Below are positions 1-4,528 of a stretch of 5,904 nucleotides of DNA, piece by piece. The translations under genes were made by a program, and so were the position numbers. How positions within the stretch are numbered: position 1 is the stretch's first letter; every line of letters starts with the position of its first letter. This DNA comes from Phycisphaeraceae bacterium. GTDB lineage: Bacteria; Planctomycetota; Phycisphaerae; Phycisphaerales; Phycisphaeraceae. The notes under the pieces were generated by a model. That model worked only from the letters and a program-made list of their open reading frames with translations, was not told the origin of the DNA and did not search any database. Location: contig JAJDCT010000465.1 in assembly GCA_029260695.1 (NCBI GenBank), positions 1-5,904 on the forward strand, in the 5' to 3' direction.

Positions 1-1
1 G

Positions 2-40
2 ACGGATAAACAGGACGCGGACTCGACCCGGTCCCGCTGA
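2..40 (+). CDS. Possible C-terminal end of a gene entering from the left
   Basis: One plus-strand frame is open from the window edge to a TGA at 38-40 and encodes a short hydrophilic tail (TDKQDADSTRSR). A weak terminator-like hairpin follows about 20 bases later, which is the only support for a real gene end here. Twelve codons are too few to identify a family, and the frame could be open by chance. The reading frame and the gene's existence are inferences. Confidence 0.25.
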   Translation, partial: TDKQDADSTRSR

Positions 41-62
41 TCCCGCGCCTGCCGTTACCGCC

Positions 63-82
63 GGGACCTCGTGGGGTCTTTT
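63..82 (+). terminator. Weak Rho-independent terminator-like hairpin
   Basis: GACCT (65-69) pairs with GGGTC (74-78) around a 4-base loop, with two further G-T wobbles, and runs directly into TTTT (79-82). It sits just after the possible gene end at 40 and would stop plus-strand transcription. The stem is short and includes wobble pairs, so this is a tentative call. Confidence 0.35.
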
Positions 83-100
83 AGATAAGCAACTTCAACC

Positions 101-127
101 GCCAGGACGCGGAGGACGCCAAGGAAG
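101..127. repeat. Three degenerate 9-bp tandem units
   Basis: The units gccaggacg, cggaggacg and ccaaggaag follow one another without gaps and share an AGGA-type core. They lie 15 bp left of the larger palindromic element and have a similar short-period, purine-rich style. They look like a degraded piece of the same class of dispersed repeat. No reading frame through them is convincing. Confidence 0.5.
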
Positions 128-141
128 ACAAAAAACAAGAG

Positions 142-312
142 TTCACCACAGAGGCACAGAGACACAGAGAAGATCAAGGCGTGTGTAACAGTGATGAACG
201 CTGATAAGGCTTTTGCTTAGCGGCTTGGCCTAGCTCTTCATCACCGTTCATCTGTGTTCATCACTGTTTCAATCCCTGTCTGTCTCCGCGCTCTTTGCGC
301 CTTCGCGGTGAA
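142..312. repeat. 171-bp imperfect palindrome with short-period arms
   Basis: The left arm (142-170) is TTCACC followed by three 8-bp units: cacagagg, cacagaga, cacagaga. The right arm (283-312), read on the minus strand, also starts TTCACC and continues with the related units cgcgaagg, cgcaaaga and gcgcggaga, differing mostly by A/G transitions. Inside these lies an exact 13-bp inverted repeat, aacagtgatgaac (187-199) and gttcatcactgtt (256-268), and the centre (about 211-235) is itself partly self-complementary. Similar CACAGAG and GCGAAGG strings recur between genes in many planctomycete, verrucomicrobial and acidobacterial genomes, as far as I recall. No coding potential or transposase is visible. 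It could be a MITE-like or REP-like dispersed element. Confidence 0.7.
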
Positions 313-324
313 TCCCCTGTCTAA

Positions 325-356
325 GAATTAAAAACCCCCAGCTTTCGCTGGGGGTT
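325..356 (-). terminator. Strong Rho-independent terminator of the minus-strand operon
   Basis: AACCCCCAGC (333-342) and GCTGGGGGTT (347-356) form a perfect 10-bp stem. On the minus strand the loop is GAAA, a stable GNRA tetraloop, and the stem is followed by a T-rich run (TTTTTAATT). It lies about 35 bp beyond the stop codon of the minus-strand gene at 392, which supports the reality and direction of that gene. On the plus strand the 3' side is not T-rich beyond the stem, so the minus orientation is preferred. Confidence 0.9.
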
Positions 357-391
357 CATGGTGAATCTATTGTTCGCTGATCGCTAAGGCT

Positions 392-796
392 TCACGCCGC
401 GTCTTCGATGTCTTCTTCGCTGGGCGGGAAGGCGGGTGCGTCGGCGGTTTCGGTCCAGTCTTCGACCGCGTCCAGTTGCAGGCTCGAGTCGACGGTCTTG
501 CGGTAACCCAGCTTACGGATGACTTCCAGCACCTCGGTCCAGGTCGGGAAGGGTTTGTCGTTGACGCGCTTGTAGGCGTCGATGGCCTTGATGAACAGGA
601 ACTGCTCGTGGGTCATCTCGCCTTCTTCGGCGGCCTTCATGAAGTCGCTGCGACGACGCCCGGGGCCTCGCCTGCGTTCCAGACCCGTGCCGTGTGTGCG
701 CTGGTCGACCACCGTCTTTCGGCGGTCCGGGCCGGGGACTCGGCGGCTGTAATCGGGTTCCTGCCCGTCGGGCTTGGGCTTAGAGGGATCAGGCAT
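392..796 (-). CDS. Hypothetical protein, Arg-rich N-terminus with PTWTEVLEVIRKLGYRK core
   Basis: This 134-residue soluble protein has no signal peptide or membrane segment. Residues 1-24 are Pro/Asp-rich and probably disordered. Residues 25-49 are strongly basic with repeated RR pairs (DRRK, LERRR, GRRR). Residues 52-104 form a predicted helical core containing EQFLFIKAIDAYKR and PFPTWTEVLEVIRKLGYRK, which reads like a small helix-turn-helix or winged-helix fold. The end is acidic. I recall the core from uncharacterised planctomycete proteins; a DNA- or RNA-binding role is only an inference from the basic stretch. The ATG at 796 is chosen because AAGGAG lies 6 nt upstream. A longer frame starting at 841 lacks such a site. 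It is the second gene of an operon with the acidic gene at 853-1098 and is followed by a strong terminator. Confidence 0.82.
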   Translation of the reverse strand: MPDPSKPKPDGQEPDYSRRVPGPDRRKTVVDQRTHGTGLERRRGPGRRRSDFMKAAEEGEMTHEQFLFIKAIDAYKRVNDKPFPTWTEVLEVIRKLGYRKTVDSSLQLDAVEDWTETADAPAFPPSEEDIEDAA

Positions 797-802
797 CGCT
801 TG

Positions 803-808
803 CTCCTT
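803..808 (-). promoter_or_regulatory. Ribosome binding site deciding the start at 796
   Basis: The minus strand reads AAGGAG, then 6 nt, then ATG at 796. This favours the 134-residue product over a version extended by 15 residues from an ATG at 841. The motif and spacing are the same as for the upstream gene in this operon. Confidence 0.8.
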
Positions 809-852
809 CCCCGGCCGGCAACAGGAGCGGTCGCTACCCATCTGCCACGGGG

Positions 853-1098
853 CTATTCATCGTCGTCTAAGAGGTCGTCGTCATCATCTTCGTCGTCGTC
901 AAAGAGGTCGTCGTCTTCCTCTTCGAAGTCGTCGTCCTCGAAGTCGTCATCTTCTTCATCGTCTAAAAAGTCGTCGCCCTCCACACCGCCGTCGTCGAAG
1001 ACCCAAGCCCGTCGGGCGGGGTCGGTTTGTGGTACGGACGTGTAACCCCAGACGGACGCAACAGGTTCATCGACGTGATCGAACAGGTAGTTAAGCAT
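853..1098 (-). CDS. Small hypothetical protein with extremely acidic C-terminal tail
   Basis: The product has 81 residues. Residues 1-34 look like a compact ordered segment (MLNYLFDHVDEPVASVWGYT). From residue 35 to the end, 35 of 47 residues are Asp or Glu, interrupted mainly by single or paired Phe/Leu (F44-L45, F53, F58, L65-F66, L76-L77). The last 20 residues contain an 11-residue repeat of the type DDDLFDDDEDD. The ATG at 1098 has AAGGAG 6 nt upstream, whereas the longer frame to 1161 has an Arg-rich leader that looks like translated untranslated region. It is the first gene of a minus-strand operon, 56 bp ahead of the Arg-rich gene. Acidic tails of this kind can bind basic proteins, ribosomes or divalent cations, but the role here is unknown. 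The family is not recognised. Confidence 0.75.
   Translation of the reverse strand: MLNYLFDHVDEPVASVWGYTSVPQTDPARRAWVFDDGGVEGDDFLDDEEDDDFEDDDFEEEDDDLFDDDEDDDDDLLDDDE
857..976. repeat. GTC/TTC trinucleotide-rich low-complexity tract coding the acidic tail
   Basis: The plus strand is almost entirely GTC, ATC, TTC and CTC triplets, the reverse of GAC, GAT, GAA and GAG codons. An exact 14-bp direct repeat, aagaggtcgtcgtc, occurs at 869-882 and 902-915, 33 bp (11 codons) apart. Such a tract is prone to slippage in multiples of 3, so tail length may vary between strains without breaking the frame. Confidence 0.7.
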
Positions 1099-1104
1099 CG
1101 CGGT

Positions 1105-1110
1105 CTCCTT
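1105..1110 (-). promoter_or_regulatory. Ribosome binding site deciding the start at 1098
   Basis: The minus strand carries AAGGAG followed by 6 nt (accgcg) and ATG at 1098. This selects the 81-residue product over an in-frame ATG at 1161. Confidence 0.8.
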
Positions 1111-1170
1111 GTCCCGACGTGCCCCAGCCAGCCTGCGAGGCAGTGGTGGCCGGGTACCCATCTGGCGGTT

Positions 1171-1198
1171 AAACTACCCTCACCGTGGGGTTTGTCAA
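1171..1198 (-). promoter_or_regulatory. Candidate sigma70-type promoter for the minus-strand operon
   Basis: The minus strand shows a perfect -35 box TTGACA (1198-1193), a 16-bp spacer and TAGTTT (1176-1171) as a weak -10 box with 3 of 6 consensus matches. Shifted readings such as AGTTTA at 17 bp are also possible. Transcription would start near 1164, leaving a leader of about 65 nt before the ATG at 1098. Planctomycete promoters are poorly defined, so this rests on the general bacterial consensus. Confidence 0.5.
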
Positions 1199-1261
1199 TG
1201 GTCATCGGCCTGTCCGGCGAAGAAACTTTTACCCCTCACGACCGGCCCAGACCGGACCGCC

Positions 1262-1266
1262 AGGAG
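1262..1266 (+). promoter_or_regulatory. Ribosome binding site supporting a TTG start at 1276
   Basis: AGGAG is followed by 9 nt and the TTG at 1276. The alternative in-frame ATG at 1198 has only GGGG upstream and overlaps the -35 box of the divergent promoter. The motif therefore supports the shorter protein. Confidence 0.55.
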
Positions 1267-1275
1267 TTGTCTGTC

Positions 1276-1824
1276 TTGACTGTCAAAACCGCTTCCCCCA
1301 GGTGGCATTTCGTGGGGGCCATCGCTGCCTGGCTGGTGCCCGGCGCTGGCCACCTCTTGCTGGGGCAAAAACGACGGGCCGCGATCCTCTTCGCCAGCAT
1401 CGGTTTGCTGTGGCTGGGCGGGTTTTTTATCGGCGGGGTCGGGGTTTTCGACCGTAAAGGCCATCCCATCTGGTTTATGGGCCAGATGCTCATCGCTCCG
1501 TCCATCGTCGTCGAGGGCTACCACCGCTCGCTGCAGGGGCCCGCAGGCACGCCCCCCCGGCCCGACGACCCGACCGGACTCTACCAGCCCAGCTACGGGC
1601 ACGTCCACGAGCAGGGCGTCCTCTACACCTCCCTGGCGGGCATGCTCAACCTCCTGGCGATGATGGATGTCCTCTACCGTGACCCCGCAGACCCACGCCA
1701 CCGAAAACCATCAACCCACGGGCACGACCAGACCGACCCCGCCGGCAATACCGATACAACCACGGACCCCTCACCGGCCCCCGCGCAAGCCCATGGTGCA
1801 GGCAACGGCGGGGGGGTGTTATGA
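1276..1824 (+). CDS. DUF6677-like small membrane protein
   Basis: From the TTG at 1276 the product has 182 residues. Residues 11-30 carry AAWLVPGAGHLLLGQKRR, the PGxGHxxxG turn typical of a planctomycete membrane family I recall as DUF6677. Residues 35-57 are a clear membrane helix with a Gly-rich end, and residues 67-80 are hydrophobic. Residues 114-135 (GVLYTSLAGMLNLLAMMDVLYR) form another hydrophobic helix that matches the family's C-terminal signature. Residues 136-182 are Pro/Thr/His/Gly-rich and probably disordered. Biochemical function is unknown. Starting at the ATG at 1198 would add 26 hydrophilic residues; the TTG is preferred because of its AGGAG site and because the conserved part then begins near the N-terminus. 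The stop overlaps the next gene's start as ATGA, implying translational coupling. Confidence 0.8.
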   Translation: MTVKTASPRWHFVGAIAAWLVPGAGHLLLGQKRRAAILFASIGLLWLGGFFIGGVGVFDRKGHPIWFMGQMLIAPSIVVEGYHRSLQGPAGTPPRPDDPTGLYQPSYGHVHEQGVLYTSLAGMLNLLAMMDVLYRDPADPRHRKPSTHGHDQTDPAGNTDTTTDPSPAPAQAHGAGNGGGVL

Positions 1825-2093
1825 CCCTCATGCTTGCGTTACCCGCCTGCGTGATCGCATGGGCCCAACAGCCGTTCTTGGCCTTCCGCCCGTTCCTCGA
1901 CCCGCTGCCGATCGATGGCTACTGGATGCTCCTGCTGATCCCGATGGTCCTCTGCATCTCCGTGGTCTACAAAACGATCAAGACCGACCGCTTACACAAG
2001 ATCCCCCGCGAGGCGTCGATCCTCGCGGCACAGATCGTGGCCTTCATGGCCCTCGCCGCCGCCGCGCTGTGGATATTGACCGAGTTGGTTTAA
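1821..2093 (+). CDS. Small membrane protein coupled to the DUF6677-like gene
   Basis: The 90-residue product starts with a hydrophobic segment (residues 3-15) that could be a signal peptide or first helix. Two clear membrane segments follow: residues 34-50 (GYWMLLLIPMVLCISVVY) and 67-88 (ILAAQIVAFMALAAAALWIL). The polar linker KTIKTDRLHKIPRE between them is strongly basic and likely cytoplasmic. The start ATG overlaps the upstream stop by 4 bp, so the two proteins are probably made together and may act together in the membrane. An ATG three codons later is an alternative start. I recall similar short proteins with PLPIDGYW and VVYKTIK in planctomycetes but know no function. The 95 bp after it hold no strong terminator. 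Confidence 0.82.
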   Translation: MTLMLALPACVIAWAQQPFLAFRPFLDPLPIDGYWMLLLIPMVLCISVVYKTIKTDRLHKIPREASILAAQIVAFMALAAAALWILTELV

Positions 2094-2188
2094 ACTCTCG
2101 GTGAACAACATCCACTCACACTTCGACACTGCAAGCCCGGGGCTCTGATACCTTTTCAATCGACAGACTGACCGCCAGGCACCGATCT

Positions 2189-3247
2189 ATGAAGCTGATA
2201 CTCGCACAACTCGTCGCCGGTCAGACCCTCACCACCGAGCAGGCCTACCGCGCATTCGACCTGATCATGACAGGCCAATCGACGCCGGCGCAGACCGCGG
2301 CCCTGCTGTCAATGATGCAGCTACGCCAGCCAAACGCCGCCGAGATCACCGGTGCCGCGCAGGTGATGCGTGAGAAGGCGACCAAAGTAACGGTCCCTAA
2401 AGGACTGACCGCGATCGACCTGGTCGGCACAGGCGGGGACCACGCACAGACGTTTAACATCTCCACCGCCGCAAGCCTCGTCGCCGCAGCAGCCGCACGG
2501 AAGCACGACGTCGTCGTCGCCAAGCACGGCAACAAAGCAGTCACCAGCAACTCCGGCTCAAGCCAGGTGCTCCAGACACTGGGCGTCAAACTACAAGTCC
2601 AGCCCGACACACAGACCAGGTGCATGGAACAGGCGGGCATCTGCTTCTGCTTCGCAGCGGCACACCACCCGGCGATGAAGCACGCCGCGCCGATCCGTGC
2701 CGAGCTTGGGTTCCGCACGATCTTTAATATCCTCGGGCCCCTGACCAACCCCGCCGGCGCAACCCGGCAGGTCATCGGCGTGTTTGAACCGGGCCTCACC
2801 CTGACCCTCTCGAACGTGCTGCTGAAGCTCGGCTGCGAGCACGCGATGGTGGTCCACGGCCAACTCCCATCGCCGACCGGGCAGGCCCACGGCGTGTTGG
2901 ACGAGCTAAGCACCTGCGGCCCAAGCCAGATCAGCCACGTCAAGGGTGACCAGATCAAGACCTACGAAGTCGACCCGACCACGCTTGGCCTGCCGCTGTC
3001 ACACCCCGAAGCCCTGCACGCCGACGACTCGGAATCCAGCGCCAAGATCATCTGCGACCTGCTCAAGGGTGCGCACGGCCCGGCGCGCGACATCGTCTGC
3101 CTCAACGCCGCGGCTGCATTGGTCGTCGCCGACATCGCCGAAGACCTGATCGCCGGCATCGAGCTGGCCAACGAAGCGATCGACACCGGCGGCGCACAGG
3201 CGGCGCTCGATAAACTCGTCGAAATCACCCAGGCCGACCCAGCCTAA
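2189..3247 (+). CDS. trpD: Anthranilate phosphoribosyltransferase TrpD
   Basis: TrpD joins anthranilate to phosphoribosyl pyrophosphate, giving phosphoribosyl-anthranilate and pyrophosphate, the second step of tryptophan synthesis, in the cytoplasm. The 352-residue length is typical. A helical N-terminal domain spans about residues 1-70. Then come the PRPP loop GTGGD (80-84), NIST (90-93), KHGN (112-115), HHPAMK (159-164), the anthranilate-site Arg at 170 in APIRAELG, GPLTNP (183-188) and the Mg-binding pair D238-E239 in GVLDELS. One mild variant is KHGNK where most relatives have KHGNR. The start at 2189 lines up with the family N-terminus, though only a weak AGG precedes it. No other trp gene is present in the window. 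It is followed after 23 bp by a membrane-protein gene, then tsaB, probably one transcript. No trp leader peptide or attenuator is evident upstream. Confidence 0.96.
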   Translation: MKLILAQLVAGQTLTTEQAYRAFDLIMTGQSTPAQTAALLSMMQLRQPNAAEITGAAQVMREKATKVTVPKGLTAIDLVGTGGDHAQTFNISTAASLVAAAAARKHDVVVAKHGNKAVTSNSGSSQVLQTLGVKLQVQPDTQTRCMEQAGICFCFAAAHHPAMKHAAPIRAELGFRTIFNILGPLTNPAGATRQVIGVFEPGLTLTLSNVLLKLGCEHAMVVHGQLPSPTGQAHGVLDELSTCGPSQISHVKGDQIKTYEVDPTTLGLPLSHPEALHADDSESSAKIICDLLKGAHGPARDIVCLNAAAALVVADIAEDLIAGIELANEAIDTGGAQAALDKLVEITQADPA

Positions 3248-3260
3248 ACCGACTCAACCC

Positions 3261-3265
3261 GGAGG
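3261..3265 (+). promoter_or_regulatory. Ribosome binding site for the GTG start at 3271
   Basis: GGAGG lies 5 nt before the GTG at 3271 and fixes this non-ATG start. It is the strongest ribosome site on the plus strand of the window. Confidence 0.8.
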
Positions 3266-3270
3266 ACATC

Positions 3271-3684
3271 GTGGCGGATCATTCAGACACCACGGACTAC
3301 GGTTCCGATTCATCGAGCAGCGGAGCAAGCCCCGCGTTGGCTATCGGGGTGGCGCTGGCCGCGTCGGCGGTGGGGGCCGTACTGGTCTATTTCTTAAGCG
3401 GTAAAATCCAACTGGGCCAGGACGTCCCCGTGCTGTTGGTGGGTCCGCTGGTGGGTCTGGCGGTGCGTCTGGTCACCAAGGGCGTGCCCCACGGTCTGGC
3501 GATCGCGGTGCTGATCATCGCCTTGCTTGGCGCTGCTGCCGGGTTCATCTGGGCCGACTCAATAATTTGGACGCCCTTCATGCTGGACAAAGCCCTGCGG
3601 CGCATCGCCAGCCTGCCTGGGGTTATCGTCTTTGGGTTCAGCGGGTACTTCGCTTACTTGGTCGCCCGAAGACGCCAACACTAA
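3271..3684 (+). CDS. Polytopic membrane protein of unknown function
   Basis: The 137-residue product begins at GTG with an excellent GGAGG site. Residues 1-20 are hydrophilic and rich in Asp and Ser (HSDTTDYGSDSSSSG). Four hydrophobic stretches follow: about 22-43, 53-68, 74-95 and 116-131. The short Arg-rich end (ARRRQH) suggests a cytoplasmic C-terminus, and with four helices a cytoplasmic N-terminus as well. No catalytic motif or ligand site is visible and I do not recognise the family. It sits 23 bp after trpD and 31 bp before tsaB, so it is likely co-transcribed with them, but nothing ties it to either pathway. Confidence 0.82.
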   Translation: MADHSDTTDYGSDSSSSGASPALAIGVALAASAVGAVLVYFLSGKIQLGQDVPVLLVGPLVGLAVRLVTKGVPHGLAIAVLIIALLGAAAGFIWADSIIWTPFMLDKALRRIASLPGVIVFGFSGYFAYLVARRRQH

Positions 3685-3715
3685 CAGCCACCGCGTGGCA
3701 CACGACAATCACTCG

Positions 3716-4414
3716 ATGCCCGAAAACACTTACAACCTGGCGATTGAGACGTCCGGCCGCAGCGGTTCTGTAACGCTCGGCCGTGGCGATGAAATCATCG
3801 AAACCGCCGAGTTACCACACAAGCGCCGCCACAACGTTGAGCTGCTGCCCACGATCGATGGGCTCTGCCGGCAACACAGAGTCGAGCCCAACGAGATCGG
3901 CCAGGCCTATGTATCGCTGGGCCCCGGCTCATTCACTGGATTACGCGTCGGGATCACCACCGTAAAGATGCTCGCACTCACCACCGGGATACAGGTGTTC
4001 GGCATCTCGACACTGGACGTGCTCGCCGAGAACGCACCCGCCGACACACAGCACGTCGCGGTTTGCCTGAACCTCAAGCGCGACACCGTCCACAGCTGCG
4101 TGTATCAACGCGACGGCGAAACATGGTCTGCCATGATCGACCCGCAGCTGCGCACCATGGCGGACTTGTTAGAGGCGAGTCCAAAGCCGGTGAGTGTGAT
4201 CGGCGACCCGCTGCCGGCGATCCCCGATGAGTATGCACAAGAAGTCGCGGTGCTGGACCCCGAGTACGCCGTCGGACACAGCCAAGCGGTCTGGCGGCTA
4301 GGCAGGCGGGCGGCCAAGACCCGTAAGCCCGACGACCCGATGACCCTGGCCCCGCTGTATATCCGCCAGCCCGAGGCCGTGGAACTCTGGAATCAACGGC
4401 ACGGGGAAGAATAA
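3716..4414 (+). CDS. tsaB: tRNA t6A biosynthesis protein TsaB
   Basis: TsaB (YeaZ) is the non-catalytic ASKHA-fold partner that binds TsaD and, with TsaE, enables threonylcarbamoyl transfer to A37 of ANN-decoding tRNAs in the cytoplasm. The 232-residue length fits. The N-terminal strand LAIETSGRSGSVTLG (8-22) matches the usual AIDTS start with Glu for Asp. The hallmark SLGPGSFTGLRVG (67-79) is intact and is followed by VKMLALTTGIQVFGISTLDVLA. The C-terminal APLYIRQPEAVELW (212-225) matches the family tail. The usual DARxxEVY strand is replaced by NLKRDTVHSCVY (119-130). The ATG at 3716 is chosen because it is near the conserved strand. It has no clear Shine-Dalgarno site, and a GTG at 3695 would add 7 residues. 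It is preceded by the membrane-protein gene with a 31-bp gap, and translation may depend on readthrough coupling. Confidence 0.94.
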   Translation: MPENTYNLAIETSGRSGSVTLGRGDEIIETAELPHKRRHNVELLPTIDGLCRQHRVEPNEIGQAYVSLGPGSFTGLRVGITTVKMLALTTGIQVFGISTLDVLAENAPADTQHVAVCLNLKRDTVHSCVYQRDGETWSAMIDPQLRTMADLLEASPKPVSVIGDPLPAIPDEYAQEVAVLDPEYAVGHSQAVWRLGRRAAKTRKPDDPMTLAPLYIRQPEAVELWNQRHGEE

Positions 4415-4485
4415 GCGGTTATTTGGTTAGCGATTAGCCATTATCCCCAGTCATGGGTATGGTGTCCCGCCCATAGTAATTGCTG

Positions 4486-4528
4486 CCCCCCGAATCCCCA
4501 ATCCCTAACCCCCAATCCCCAGCGCCCC
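4486..4528. repeat. C-rich, roughly 7-bp-period repeat in front of der
   Basis: The stretch consists of degenerate units such as GAATCCC, CAATCCC, TAACCC and CCAATCCC, followed by CAGCGCCCC directly before the der start. A related TATCCCCAGTC occurs at 4442-4452. Degenerate CCCCAAT/CCCCAGT heptamers are known between genes in cyanobacteria and, from memory, in planctomycetes. The 71 bp before it (4415-4485) hold TTAGCGATTAGC, a short repeat of TTAGC/TTAGC type, and no good terminator. Because the tract abuts the ATG it leaves der without a purine-rich ribosome site. Confidence 0.6.

Noticed and set aside
101..170. Possible CRISPR-like repeats
   Set aside because: The units are 8-9 bp and directly adjacent, with no unique spacers and no cas genes nearby.
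476..1045. Plus-strand open frame of 189 codons with long poly-Ser/Lys runs
   Set aside because: It is antisense to the two minus-strand genes. Its Ser/Lys runs are the complement of the Asp/Glu codons, and the minus-strand genes have ribosome sites and a terminator.
1195..1701. Minus-strand open frame of 168 codons
   Set aside because: It is a shadow of the DUF6677-like gene, lacks a ribosome site and has no recognisable motif.
1667..2104. Plus-strand open frame of 145 codons overlapping the membrane-protein pair
   Set aside because: Its product is Pro/Arg-rich and without structure. The other frames give clear membrane proteins linked by an ATGA overlap.
2134..2144. Palindrome AGCCCGGGGCT before trpD as a terminator or attenuator
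   Set aside because: Only about four pairs remain once a loop is allowed, and the T-run is separated from it by CTGATACC. No leader peptide with Trp codons is seen.
2245..2958. Minus-strand open frame of 237 codons
   Set aside because: It is antisense to trpD, with Cys/Trp-rich composition and no family features.
4453..4474. ATGGG/CCCAT hairpin after tsaB as a terminator
   Set aside because: The 5-bp stem with a 12-base loop has no following T-run, so it is not convincing.
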